Assembly: GCF_000026945.1 (NCBI RefSeq)
Contig: NC_012860.1
Span: 2,294,001 to 2,358,000, forward strand
Source: Candida dubliniensis CD36
Lineage: Eukaryota > Ascomycota > Pichiomycetes > Serinales > Debaryomycetaceae
Length of the DNA stretch: 64,000 bases
Direction of reading: 5' to 3'
Positions 19,708 through 30,613 of the stretch are shown one piece after another. The stretch's first letter is position 1; each line of letters opens with the position of its first letter. The position numbers were made by a program, and so were the translations under genes. A model generated the notes under the pieces. That model worked only from the letters and a program-made list of their open reading frames with translations, was not told where the DNA came from and did no database searches.

Positions 19708-20397
19708 TCAATTCAAACTGTTGGCCAATTTAATCAAATCATCACCACTAACAATGATAACTTTATCTTTTAATTCCCCCTTAATACCTTTTTGAGCAAA
19801 ATCAACAGCAACTTTACCAAGATCGCTGGCGTCAATTGGCTTCAATAATCCTTGGAACCATGTCCCCTTGGTCCAATTACCGATGGTCTGAGCAATAGAG
19901 TTCCCAAGACCATGAGATTCTTTACGTTCTCCAAGTAATGCTCCTGGTCGCAAAATCACGGTGTGGTCAAACCCTAATTTAATTATATCGTCCTCTAATT
20001 CACCTTTTGTTTTCATATAAAGAAATGGTGATGAAGCACTGGCACCCATAGAGCTGACTAAAACACATACTTTGGATCCGTTCTCTTTAGCAGCTTTAGC
20101 TGACAGGTAGTTAATACCATAGTCAATTTTCTTGAAATTCTCTGCGGATCCTGCTTTAGCACGGGTGGTACCAAATGCAGAAAGATATACATCACTGGTG
20201 ACAGGTTGAGATTTGATTATTTCTGACCACTTTGAAGAATCAGTGTCTTCCAAAATTTTCAACTTTGGGGAAGAATTAGCAAAGTCAGGGGTTCTTCTTG
20301 TTAATGTGGTGATTGATTTGATTGCTGGGGATGATTCTGCAGCCTTGACAATTTGTGACCCAACTAACCCAGTTGCTCCTAAAATAAAAGTACTCAT
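19708..20397 (-). CDS. FMP52: Fmp52-type mitochondrial SDR-like protein
   Basis: A 229-residue short-chain dehydrogenase/NAD(P)-binding fold protein matching Fmp52 of the mitochondrial outer membrane. The N-terminus has the Rossmann glycine motif STFILGATGLVGSQIVKA. It continues with SITTLTRRTPDF, YLSAFGTTRAKAGS, CVLVSSMGASASSPFLYMKTKGELED and HTVILRPGALLGERKES. The length matches yeast Fmp52 (231). The substrate is unknown. The start is an ATG (CAT 20395-20397) at the right end of the minus-strand block. The intergenic region to its right is shared with the divergent glucoamylase gene. Confidence 0.92.
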   Translation of the reverse strand: MSTFILGATGLVGSQIVKAAESSPAIKSITTLTRRTPDFANSSPKLKILEDTDSSKWSEIIKSQPVTSDVYLSAFGTTRAKAGSAENFKKIDYGINYLSAKAAKENGSKVCVLVSSMGASASSPFLYMKTKGELEDDIIKLGFDHTVILRPGALLGERKESHGLGNSIAQTIGNWTKGTWFQGLLKPIDASDLGKVAVDFAQKGIKGELKDKVIIVSGDDLIKLANSLN

Positions 20398-22620
20398 AAC
20401 GAATTTGACTAGTTGTTCAGTTTGTAAATGATAATAAACAATAGATTTATATTTGAATGTGGAAATTGAATAGCTACTTCTTTCTAGTTTATATAGATTT
20501 GAAATAAATAGTATCGTGTGCTAAAGAGATGAACGGGTAATAACCAAGTTATTCAGTGGGGAGGGAAAAAAAAAAAAAGTATGCTTTAGCATTCCATTTC
20601 CATCCCCTAGAATATTCTTTTGTTATCCGCCACCCGTGCAACAACAAGGGGCAAATTTCCGCACAGTAATTATTAGATTGCTGACAAATAGTCAATTGAG
20701 GACAAAGTGTGGTAACATCAAATCTAGAAAAAGGAGATTGAGAGTGGTTCATTATATAGCAGCTCCATTGATACTATGTCTACTACTAACTTACAGACAC
20801 AATGTTACACAATTTGAGAAACAAATCTAAGTACATTTTTGAATAACGTTCGATGTAAAATTGAATGAAAAAAAAAAATTGGGTGGCGTAACATTGACCA
20901 AAGTTAGAGATTATCAGAACATGATTTGACTTTTCAAATAGAGCCATTGTAACTTTAGACCTTTGAGCTATACAATTTTCGCTAAATTAAAACAATAAGG
21001 CAGAGTGTAATTGCATTAGATCTTCAGATACAACCATTGTTGCCACCTTGACAATAAATCCACATAATCAACACTCAAAAAATCCTTCGCTGACATTGCT
21101 CATTTCAATACATCAGACATCGATGCTTAAACAACGCGGTTTTCCTACTCGCTGAGCTTTTCCAATTTAATAGTCGACAACAACTCCCATTCATAAGCGA
21201 TGTGTAATGACAAAATATGAAAAAAAGAGTAATGAGACAGCTAGGTACATTGCCTCATCACATGGTCTGGAACCTAACGTTAGAGAGGTACACGAAAATC
21301 TCATAATGCAGTTAGAGTCAATGTATACTTCATTATTTTTAGTGTGAAGAATCTTCGTCAATCCATAACAGGCATCGTTTGCACTTGTATTTCTATTCTT
21401 TTTTTGGCTAGTAGGAGCTTTAAATTTCCTTACTTCCGTAGTTCTCTTGTAAATTTTAGTTTTTTCCCAATGAAACTCGTACGATTTGTCAATTTGTATC
21501 AGATTTGCTTCAACAACTTGAATTATTCTCTCCTATTCCAGCTATAACCACCTGATGGATAGTGGCCAGAAAATTCTGTTTTTTGTGGTGTTGAAATTTC
21601 ACGGAAAAACTGGTTAATTCCCGGGGAGAATTCAAACTCCTAGCCCCATGGGAAAGTACAATTACTTATTCAAAAAGAAACAGTTTGATCGGTTTATTCA
21701 ATTATAATATTATTAGGCTTGAAATTTGCTTTCCCCGTGTTTTTGACAGGTTCTCTTTCCATGACAACACTCACAACTTGATTTTATTAATTGTCAAGTC
21801 AATCAATAAAGTCAAAAGTGAGATCCATAGGTTACATTTCAGTCGGTTCACTAGCATCCGATACCTTTATTTTTAAGAAAGCAATTTTTGGAGAGCCTGG
21901 TACAAAAGTGAAATTAACAATATGGTGGTAGAACTATAGAATTATAATTACCCCTAAAATACAAAACATACCTGTATAATTGCTTCATCGAGTTCGGTAG
22001 AAAATATCTCTGTTACGCCCAAATCTTACCACTTTTTACAAACATTATACAGGTACATGTCGATATATTCCCTCCCAAAATGCCGTATTTCTCTAACCTG
22101 AGTTATGCCGCAAAAGTTGGACTGACTGAAAAGCCCCCTAATAAGTTTTAACCAACCCCACCATCAGTGGAATTGTTTATCATAATCAAATACCAAATAC
22201 TGGTTTGAGCTCTCTTAAGTTTAGTTGACTTGAAAACTAACAGTGATGGTACTACTGATTTGGTTTATTATTTGAGCATGATCGTTAACGGTATGGAGAT
22301 TTCTCCGGATATTACACAAAATGCAAAAATACCCCCTTTTTTCTTCTCTTAGTACTCTCAATTGTTAAATTTATGTTGCAAGCATTTAGTATGTACGTAG
22401 CACCTGATTAGTTTATTTATATTCAGTCCGGAAAGCACTGGGCTAGTGTATCCAATCCCGAAAGGAACTTGATTCCGAACCTAACATGTTACTTCCATAT
22501 ACGAAGAGTTGTAAATATTTCTGGCAAAAGCAAACATTATAAAAGCCCCCCAAAAGTAATTGCAAAATTGTTTTTACTTTCAAAGCTTCTAAGTCCAGAC
22601 AAACCAAAACCAAAAAAAAT
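20398..22620. promoter_or_regulatory. Divergent regulatory region, FMP52 / glucoamylase
   Basis: 2.2 kb between two divergently read genes with no supportable ORF. The glucoamylase side has a TATAAAA at 22538-22544, 77 bases before the ATG. It also has CCCC-rich boxes in A/T surroundings at about 22132 and 22545, possible Mig1- or STRE-like sites. An inverted repeat GGAGA-TT-TCTCC sits at 22295-22306, flanked by CGG/CCGG. Carbon-source control is plausible for a secreted glucoamylase but is inferred. Confidence 0.55.
22538..22544 (+). promoter_or_regulatory. TATA box of the glucoamylase gene
   Basis: TATAAAA 77 bases upstream of the ATG, in a good position for a strongly regulated secreted-enzyme gene. 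Confidence 0.6.
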
Positions 22621-25461
22621 ATGAAATTGTTATCAAAACTCATTCTTGCAACTTTGGGTCTCTCTTCAATTGTCAGTGCTGCTCCAACAAGTAGTAGCAG
22701 TGCCGAAGATGCTCAAAAAACTGTTCCCCTTGAGCTTAGTATCGGTGTCAAACAACTTCCAAACGTTCACAATGATTCAGCTGTTGATGCTAATGCTGCT
22801 GCTAAAGGTTATTCGTTGGTGAATGTTACTTTAACTGGTAGAGGATTGACTGGTATTTTGAAACTTAAAGAAGCTACCAACATTTATGGTTATGATTTTG
22901 AATATTTGAACTTGTCCGTTGAATACCAAAGTGATAAGAGATTGAACGTTCATATTGAACCTACTGATTTAACTGATGTTTTTGTTTTACCAGAAGAACT
23001 TGTTGTTAAACCAAAACTTGAAGGTGATGCTAACACTTTTAATTTTGAGAGTTCCGATTTGGTTTTTGAATATGATGAAGAAGATTTTGGATTTGAAGTT
23101 TTGAGAAGCTCGACTCGTGAAGTTTTGTTCTCCACTAAAGGTAATCCATTGGTTTTTTCTAATCAATTCATTCAATTCAATACCACTTTGCCTAAAGGTC
23201 ATTCGATTACTGGGTTAGGTGAATCCATTCATGGATCTTTGAATGAACCAGGTGTTGTCAAGACATTATTTGCTAATGATATTGCTGACCCAATTGATGG
23301 TAACATTTACGGTGTTCATCCAGTATACTACGATCAAAGATATAACACAAACACAACCCATGGTGTTTATTGGAGAACTTCAGCTATTCAAGAAGTTGTT
23401 GTTGGTGAGACTTCTCTTACTTGGCGTGCTCTTTCAGGTGTTATTGATCTTTATTTCTTTAGTGGTCCAGATCCAAAGGATGTTATCCAACAATATGTCT
23501 CTGAAATTGGGTTACCAGCCATGCAACCATACTGGGCATTAGGTTACCATCAATGTAGATGGGGTTATGACACTGTTGAATCACTTGAAACTGTTGTTGA
23601 AAATTTCAAAAAATTTGATATTCCTTTGGAAACCATTTGGTCAGATATAGATTATATGGATGGATACAAAGATTTCACCAACGATCCACATAGATTTCCA
23701 ACTGATAAATTCAGAAAATTCTTGGATGATCTTCATGAAAAGAACCAACATTATGTTCCTATATTTGATGCTGCAATTTATGTTCCTAACCCAAATAATG
23801 CAACTGATAATGACTATGAGCCATTCCACTTGGGTAATGAATCCGATATCTTTTTGAAAAATCCTGATGGATCATTATACATTGGTGCTGTTTGGCCAGG
23901 ATACACTGTATTCCCAGACTTTTTGAATAATAACACTCAAGAATATTGGAACAAATTGTTCAAAGATTGGTATGAAAGAATTCCTTTTGATGGTATTTGG
24001 ACAGATATGAATGAAGTCAGTTCATTCTGTGTTGGTTCCTGTGGTACTGATAGATACTACGACAACCCTGTTCATCCACCTTTCGAAGTTGGGTATTCTG
24101 GTTCTGATTATCCATTAGGTTTTGATAAATCTAACGCATCTGAATGGAAATCTATTTCTGAAGCAGCAGCAGCCACTGCAACCACCACAACAACAACATC
24201 TTCAGCTTCAACATCAATTGATGGCAAAAACACTTTAGCGCCAGGTAAAGGTAATATCAACTATCCACCATATGCAATTAACAACGATCAAGGTGATCAC
24301 GATTTAGCTACCCATGCAATTTCATCTAATGCCACCCATGCCGATGGAACAGTTGAATACGATATTCACAATATTTATGGTCTCATTCAAGAAAGAGCCA
24401 TTTATGAGGCATTATTGGAAATCAATCCTGACAAGAGACCATTTATGATTGGACGTTCATCATTTGCTGGATCTGGTCAATATATGGGCCACTGGGGAGG
24501 TGACAACTATGCTGATTACTACATGATGTACTTTTCCATTCCTCAAGCTTTGTCAATGGGACTTTCTGGCATCCCATTCTTTGGTGTTGATACATGTGGT
24601 TTCAATGGTAATACCGATATGGAATTATGTTCTAGATGGATGCAATTAGCCTCATTCTTCCCATTCTACAGAAACCACAATGTTTTGGGTGCTATTCCAC
24701 AAGAACCTTATGTCTGGGAAGGTGTTATGAATGCAACCAAGACATCCATTAACGTCAGGTACTCTTTGTTGCCATACTATTACACTTTGTTGCACGAATC
24801 ACATGTTACTGGTATTCCAATTATGCGTGCTTTCAACTGGCAATTCCCTTACAACAAAGAATTGGCAGGTGTTGATACTCAATTTTTCGTTGGTGATGCA
24901 TTGTTGGTTACACCAGTATTGGAACCAGGTGTCAACCATACTAAAGGTGTTTTCCCAGGTGAAAATGCTGTGTACTACGATTTCTACACTCACAAGAAAC
25001 AAGAGTTTACTGTTGGTAAGAATGAAACTTTGAATGCTCCTTTGGGTCACATTCCATTACACATCAAAGGTGGAAACATCATTCCAACTCAAGAACCAGG
25101 TTACACCACCACTGAATCAAGAAAGAATCCATTTGGATTATTGGTTGCCTTGGATGCTGATGGTGCAGCTTCTGGTAAATTGTATCTCGATGACGGTGAA
25201 TCCGTAGATGTTGAAGAAGCATTGTACGTTGACTTTGTTGCATCCAAGAACAAATTGGTTGCTTCTGTTTTTGGTGAATATGAAGCTTCTCAACCTTTAG
25301 CCAATGTTACAATTTTGGGTGTTGCTTGTGAACCAAATGAAGTATTGTTCAATGGTGAAACCGTTACCCACAAGTATGAAAATGGTGCTGTCTACGTTTC
25401 AGATTTGCAAGAGTTTACAAAGGATGGTGCATTCTCGGAAGAGTTTACTATTGAATGGTAA
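22621..25461 (+). CDS. GCA1: Secreted glucoamylase / alpha-glucosidase, GH31
   Basis: Extracellular glucoamylase of glycoside hydrolase family 31 that releases glucose from starch, maltose and related glucans; C. albicans GAM1/GCA1 has the same length, 946 residues. It starts with a signal peptide (about 1-20, MKLLSKLILATLGLSSIVSA). The GH31 barrel shows the nucleophile Asp462 in IWTDMNEVSSF and the acid/base Asp628 in RSSFAGSGQYMGHWGGDN. Other family motifs are PYWALGYHQCRWGY, IWSDIDYMDGYKDF and a C-terminal beta domain. There are many N-glycosylation sequons. A Thr/Ser/Ala-rich insertion near residues 517-535 (AAAATATTTTTTSSAS) looks like a surface loop. A TATA box lies 77 bases upstream. 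C. albicans has a paralog, GCA2, so the number rests on locus memory. Confidence 0.93.
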   Translation: MKLLSKLILATLGLSSIVSAAPTSSSSAEDAQKTVPLELSIGVKQLPNVHNDSAVDANAAAKGYSLVNVTLTGRGLTGILKLKEATNIYGYDFEYLNLSVEYQSDKRLNVHIEPTDLTDVFVLPEELVVKPKLEGDANTFNFESSDLVFEYDEEDFGFEVLRSSTREVLFSTKGNPLVFSNQFIQFNTTLPKGHSITGLGESIHGSLNEPGVVKTLFANDIADPIDGNIYGVHPVYYDQRYNTNTTHGVYWRTSAIQEVVVGETSLTWRALSGVIDLYFFSGPDPKDVIQQYVSEIGLPAMQPYWALGYHQCRWGYDTVESLETVVENFKKFDIPLETIWSDIDYMDGYKDFTNDPHRFPTDKFRKFLDDLHEKNQHYVPIFDAAIYVPNPNNATDNDYEPFHLGNESDIFLKNPDGSLYIGAVWPGYTVFPDFLNNNTQEYWNKLFKDWYERIPFDGIWTDMNEVSSFCVGSCGTDRYYDNPVHPPFEVGYSGSDYPLGFDKSNASEWKSISEAAAATATTTTTTSSASTSIDGKNTLAPGKGNINYPPYAINNDQGDHDLATHAISSNATHADGTVEYDIHNIYGLIQERAIYEALLEINPDKRPFMIGRSSFAGSGQYMGHWGGDNYADYYMMYFSIPQALSMGLSGIPFFGVDTCGFNGNTDMELCSRWMQLASFFPFYRNHNVLGAIPQEPYVWEGVMNATKTSINVRYSLLPYYYTLLHESHVTGIPIMRAFNWQFPYNKELAGVDTQFFVGDALLVTPVLEPGVNHTKGVFPGENAVYYDFYTHKKQEFTVGKNETLNAPLGHIPLHIKGGNIIPTQEPGYTTTESRKNPFGLLVALDADGAASGKLYLDDGESVDVEEALYVDFVASKNKLVASVFGEYEASQPLANVTILGVACEPNEVLFNGETVTHKYENGAVYVSDLQEFTKDGAFSEEFTIEW

Positions 25462-27081
25462 AAGAAGCCTCGGGTGTGATTTTATAGTTTTCTAGTGTTA
25501 TCTATGTTCTCGATTTTTCGGTGTTTTCAAAATATATGAAAATAAAATTGTTTTACAAGTGTAGTTGGCATTAAATCAAAGTTTTGAGTTGAAAATGTAG
25601 TTTCAAAGAGATTAGATTTGTATTCGCAGATACGGTTCTTTCAAGAAATTGTAAAAGTACTAATGGAATAATACAGACTAGGAATAGATGAACGTGGGAG
25701 AAGGATTATTGAACAAAAAGAAACATGAATAAATCGCCGCTTGCACCAGAATCAACACAAAATCAAAGTTAGTTCGTGTAAGACTCAATATCAAATTTCT
25801 TTTTTTCTATTTTCTATTTTCTATTTTTGTTTCATTTATCTTCTAGTTGGCTTTAACTATTTGAATTGGGTGAAATTGATAACAAGCGGAAGCTGACGAC
25901 TACACCCAATGTTATGGAAAACTTCAGTTGAAGAAAGCTTAAGAGCAATCAAAATGCATATGTTGTCTTTTTATTTTCTTGTTAAATCTATTCTATCACC
26001 TGATGAATGAAAAACCCTTTCACAAGTGATTCACTGCACACAACTGGTCCGAGACGTCTCCAACCGCAACACAAAACAGCATACAGACAGACATGTTGAT
26101 TGCAAAAAGGTGTACTTTCGTTAGCTTTTCGAATCGAGCTACGTATTCTAATATTGACAATTATGAAATGATCAAAACATTGAAAAGAACCAGTAAGTCA
26201 CTGCTTTACTAGTTTTAATCCCCAACAATTAATTAATAACTCTAGTAGTAGTTGCAATGCATGAAGATTTTGTGTAATTATAATACAGTCAAGTTCAATA
26301 CCAAGAATTGTCAGATAAAGATAACAAAAAAATATAGTCTTTATTGCTCAATAGTGTTGTCGCATACGAAAAGCATAGCATTCAACCAAGGAAAACAAAG
26401 TGGATAGATTTATGACAAAATTCTAAGATATCTACAATTGGTATGTAATTTCAAATACCAATAATACAACTTTTATGAATGAGAATGAATTCTTGTTACA
26501 TCATTGAAAGTCAACCAATTGCAGTAGTTACTATTTTGTTTGTTTTTGATTTGGGAAATTCCGGAAAAATAAAATCATTAATCTTCATTTAGACCATACA
26601 GATTCGATTAGCATATAAAATTTTTAGTGCAAAATATATACATAGTACCACCACTACTTATTATTACCAATGCTTTCATTTTTCATATGCGTTGTTTTGA
26701 TTTGCTGGTTGATATTATTGGTTATGTGCTATTTTTATCTTTCAAGTAACAGGGCTTTGTAAGGAGTATTTTTTCTTTTGTTCTTTTGTTGTTTTTGTGG
26801 GTTCTTTTTTTTTCATTGTTCCTGGGTTGTGGTTGTTGCTGTTGGATGTTTACATTGATTAGCCAATACGTAATACTTCTAAAGATGGCTGATGACATAT
26901 CTAACTCATCAACATAAATTAAGCCTCTCTTAGGTATATAAAATTTTAGTTTCTTATTTGTTTCTCTTCCTTTCTTCTTTCTTTCTTTCTGTTATTTACA
27001 TCCTGCTGACTATTATACGTACATCCCTCAATATCATAGATTTACTATACAGCCTCCACACACACACATTTCTATATCTTT
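25462..27081. other. Intergenic region between glucoamylase and mannosyltransferase genes
   Basis: 1.6 kb with no supported gene. The left side holds the glucoamylase 3' end. The right side is the mannosyltransferase promoter, with TATATAAA at about 26935-26942 followed by a pyrimidine-rich stretch (26950-26990) and a CA run just before the ATG. Confidence 0.55.
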
Positions 27082-29616
27082 ATGATTGAAAAACTAACTA
27101 GTAAGCGATCCCGTCAAAGGGTTATTGCTTATTCAGTGATAATAATATGGCTAATGATAGTTAATATTTGGTTACTAAATAATTATCATCTAATCCCATC
27201 AACACTAAACCGACACATTGATGGTAATACTTTGATTGATGAAGATGACGATCTGTCCTTGTCATCAGATTACTCTATTTATAATGAACTAGATACAGAA
27301 AATTATTTAGCTCCACAACAACAGCAGGAAAATGTACCTGATTCACAATCAACAGATGGTGGGTCTTCTACATCCAAAACTAAAGGTGAGAGTAATGAAA
27401 AGGGCAGTAAGGACTCCAAAATAAAACCATCATTATCTACTAAAAATCCTTTTAAAGATGATATCACCATTAAAATATTACAAAAACATCTCCAACAGCA
27501 ACAATCTAATACAAAAGGTGTTCGAAATATTGATAGCCATGCTGACATTTATAATCAAATATTTGAGAATCATCCTGAAATCGATACAATTTTCGGTAAT
27601 TTAAATTTCAATCAACGATGTCAATTATTTTTCCAAAATTTATTTATCAAAGATAATAATTGGATTTTAAATGTTAAAGATACGAAAATAAAATTAGAAA
27701 ATAAAAATGAATTTAAATTTAATGATTATAAAAAATGGCATTTGAATGAATTTAAAAATAAATTTAAAGAATTGAAAAAATTGATTGAACCTAATAAGAA
27801 ATTTGTTGATGATAAAGAATTTGAAAACTCACTTGAATTTCAAGATTTTGTTAAAAGTCAATATGAACAATTTTGGAATCGAACCATGACATATGAACAA
27901 AGTATTATTGATTCAATATCAATACTAAGAATATTCAATAAATGTTATCTTACTGAAGATGCATCTGCCACTAATACTAATAAACAAGATTTCATTAAAG
28001 ATCAATTTAAATTAGTTGACGGGATTAGGAGAGCTCTGAAGAAAAATTCAATCTTACCTAAATTTAAACCAACTCAACAAGAACAAATGGTTAATTTTGA
28101 TAATGATAATTTGAGTCCATCAATTTTGGAACATCGAATTTATCCTTGGCTATCATTTGAATATCCAGTTTATGAACGATGGACAGGGAAAATACAATAT
28201 CAACCTCCCAAAATGACTAATTATATCAAAGATGGAAGTCAAAAGACTACAAAAACAAATAATCTTAATGATGATGACTATTTATCATCATTTTTCTTGA
28301 ATCGATTGAAACAAAAATGTAATGGTCGAGGACTTGTTTTATCAATCAGTGATTCTCATGTTGATGCTACGGTTAGATTGATTCATTTATTACGAGCTTT
28401 AAATAATAAATATCCTATACAAATTGTTTATTATGATAATTTATCGAAACAAACTAAAGAAAAAATTGTCACTGCTGCTAGAGAAGTAATGTCTCACGTA
28501 CCTAAATCTTTTACTCGAGTGGCCAAATATTTCCCTGATGATTATCTTGATAATGATCAAGGTGGATTACCTAAACAAGAAGTTTGGTTCATTAACACTT
28601 ATAATGTCATTCATGCTGATTATAAATTAAAATTCAAAGGATTTGCCAATAAATTCTTAGCCACTTTATTTAATTCATTTGATGAATTCATATTACTTGA
28701 TGCTGATACAGTTTTAACTCAATCACCAAGTTATTTTTTCAAATTACCTCAATATTTACAAACAGGGACTTTTTTTTATAAGGATCGTACAACTTTTGAA
28801 ACTCGTCCTAAATCAGATTCTATTTTTTTCGAAAAATTAGGACCTTCAGTGATTGATTCAGTAATGTTCAATATCCCAATAATGACATCTTATACTTTAA
28901 ATCGATCATTTTTCAAAGGATTATTTCATTATATGGAATCAGGATTAGTAGTTCTTAATCGAGAAATCCATTATTCGTCATTTTTAATGATGGTTCAAAT
29001 GAATTTCTTTGAACCCATAAATGGAAGAATACATGGTGATAAAGAGATTTTTTGGTTAGCAATGGCCATTAATGGACAAGAAAATTATTATTTTGATGAA
29101 AATTATGCTGCTGCCGTAGGGATAATTACTCCCGATTTAGAACGTACTAAACCAGATAAAACTCTTCATGAATCTAAAGAATTATGTTCACCTCATCCTG
29201 GTCATATTAGTCATGATGATAATTCATTAGTTTGGTTGAATTCTGGGTTTTTCTATTGTGGACAAAATGATAAAGTTAAATTTGCTGAAGAATTTAAACA
29301 TAAATCTCGATTGAAACATATTAATAATTTAGAAGCATTTAAAACTTTTTATTATTCACCTTTAAGAATTGAGAATGCCATTATCCCACCAATGGATTTG
29401 GATATTTGGGCTGCCAATAATGAAGATGAGCCAGCTAAAGGTTGGTTTGGAGATCCAAGATATTGTACTGGTTATATGTGGTGTGCTTATGATAAAATTG
29501 GTGGCAATACTAAGTCAGGTAAATATAATCGTGTTGAAGGTAAAATCATTAATTTTGATGAACAAGCTCAAGACTTGTTTAATTATTACGGTGATGTATG
29601 GGTAGGAATGGAATAA
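27082..29616 (+). CDS. MNN12: MNN1-family alpha-1,3-mannosyltransferase (GT71)
   Basis: A type II Golgi membrane protein that adds mannose to cell-wall mannoprotein glycans. Of its 844 residues, the first ~14 form a short basic cytoplasmic end (MIEKLTSKRSRQR), followed by one transmembrane anchor (about 14-33, VIAYSVIIIWLMIVNIWLLN). An acidic Gln/Ser stem follows and then the lumenal catalytic domain. That domain contains GRGLVLSISDSHVDATVRLIHLLRALN, the DxD metal/nucleotide motif LLDADTVL (Asp540, Asp542), MESGLVVLNREIHY, and GDKEIFWLAMAINGQENYYF. These are Mnn1-family hallmarks. The family has several members in Candida; MNN12 is my assignment from remembered locus order, while the family call is firm. 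Confidence 0.85.
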   Translation: MIEKLTSKRSRQRVIAYSVIIIWLMIVNIWLLNNYHLIPSTLNRHIDGNTLIDEDDDLSLSSDYSIYNELDTENYLAPQQQQENVPDSQSTDGGSSTSKTKGESNEKGSKDSKIKPSLSTKNPFKDDITIKILQKHLQQQQSNTKGVRNIDSHADIYNQIFENHPEIDTIFGNLNFNQRCQLFFQNLFIKDNNWILNVKDTKIKLENKNEFKFNDYKKWHLNEFKNKFKELKKLIEPNKKFVDDKEFENSLEFQDFVKSQYEQFWNRTMTYEQSIIDSISILRIFNKCYLTEDASATNTNKQDFIKDQFKLVDGIRRALKKNSILPKFKPTQQEQMVNFDNDNLSPSILEHRIYPWLSFEYPVYERWTGKIQYQPPKMTNYIKDGSQKTTKTNNLNDDDYLSSFFLNRLKQKCNGRGLVLSISDSHVDATVRLIHLLRALNNKYPIQIVYYDNLSKQTKEKIVTAAREVMSHVPKSFTRVAKYFPDDYLDNDQGGLPKQEVWFINTYNVIHADYKLKFKGFANKFLATLFNSFDEFILLDADTVLTQSPSYFFKLPQYLQTGTFFYKDRTTFETRPKSDSIFFEKLGPSVIDSVMFNIPIMTSYTLNRSFFKGLFHYMESGLVVLNREIHYSSFLMMVQMNFFEPINGRIHGDKEIFWLAMAINGQENYYFDENYAAAVGIITPDLERTKPDKTLHESKELCSPHPGHISHDDNSLVWLNSGFFYCGQNDKVKFAEEFKHKSRLKHINNLEAFKTFYYSPLRIENAIIPPMDLDIWAANNEDEPAKGWFGDPRYCTGYMWCAYDKIGGNTKSGKYNRVEGKIINFDEQAQDLFNYYGDVWVGME

Positions 29617-30613
29617 TAATTCTTTGTTGCATTATAGTACAACATTTGTGATAAATAGATTTTAATAGAAACACTTGATAATTGTTGATATACTAAAACT
29701 CATATATTAACTTGTAAATCTATTCTATAAAATAATTATCAATTTCTAATTACAAAAATAAGAAAGAAATTGATATTCCTATTGTTGGTTAATAAATGGT
29801 TAGCACAAATAGATAAATGCTTCCTCAATTGAATTGCTATAGTTTGATAAAACTACAACAACGGAAACATTCACCTATTGAATGCAAATAATATTTAGGC
29901 ACCAAAAATACGCTTCATACACCATACCATCCCAAAACTAATGGACGAATTGAAAGGGCCAATCGGACCTTAATAAGCTCATAGCAAAAGAAGAAAGAAG
30001 AAAGAAAAACCAAAAAAAAAAAAAGGGACACATACAAACGGAAAGCGAATAATATATTTATTACATTCATAGTATTATCTCAACCTATTAATTGATTATT
30101 ATGCTTCTTTTTAATAGAATGATATGCTACTCTTTGTAATATTATTGGATATAGTAATTGACTTTAATCTATATCACAACAATTATATAAAGTAATTACT
30201 GCACTAATTGGAAAGGTATTTCAGGGTTTTTAGTTGTTCTGCGATTTATGGAGCCGAAAAAATTACCAAACTCTCGTTTCTCTCCACCTTGTGAAAGAAT
30301 TAACTCCGTTATAATAGCTCCTCACCCACACAATCCATATTCTTATTAACTTAAACCTCCAACTCCTCCTCCTTGGATCACTTCAAACCAATTTGAAACC
30401 CCGTTGATTAATTCCTAATTTGGTTTAGTTGACGGAGGAATGAGAATATGAACTTTATTCTACTGAATGGGGGATTCAACAGACCTGGATATATATTTGA
30501 AGAATATAAATAGCCCATGTTATAACGCATATTGATGGAGTTGTTTTTATTTTCACTTTTTTACTTTTTTTCATTCCAACCTACAACAACATTAAACAAA
30601 CCAACCTACCATT
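29617..30613. other. Intergenic, methyltransferase promoter
   Basis: About 1 kb with no gene. TATAAATA at 30505-30512 lies about 100 bases before the methyltransferase ATG and is a good TATA candidate. Confidence 0.5.

Noticed and set aside
21622..21660. GC-richer segment resembling a tRNA T-arm (AATTCAAAC loop)
   Set aside because: No acceptor stem, anticodon arm or A box could be laid out around it on either strand.
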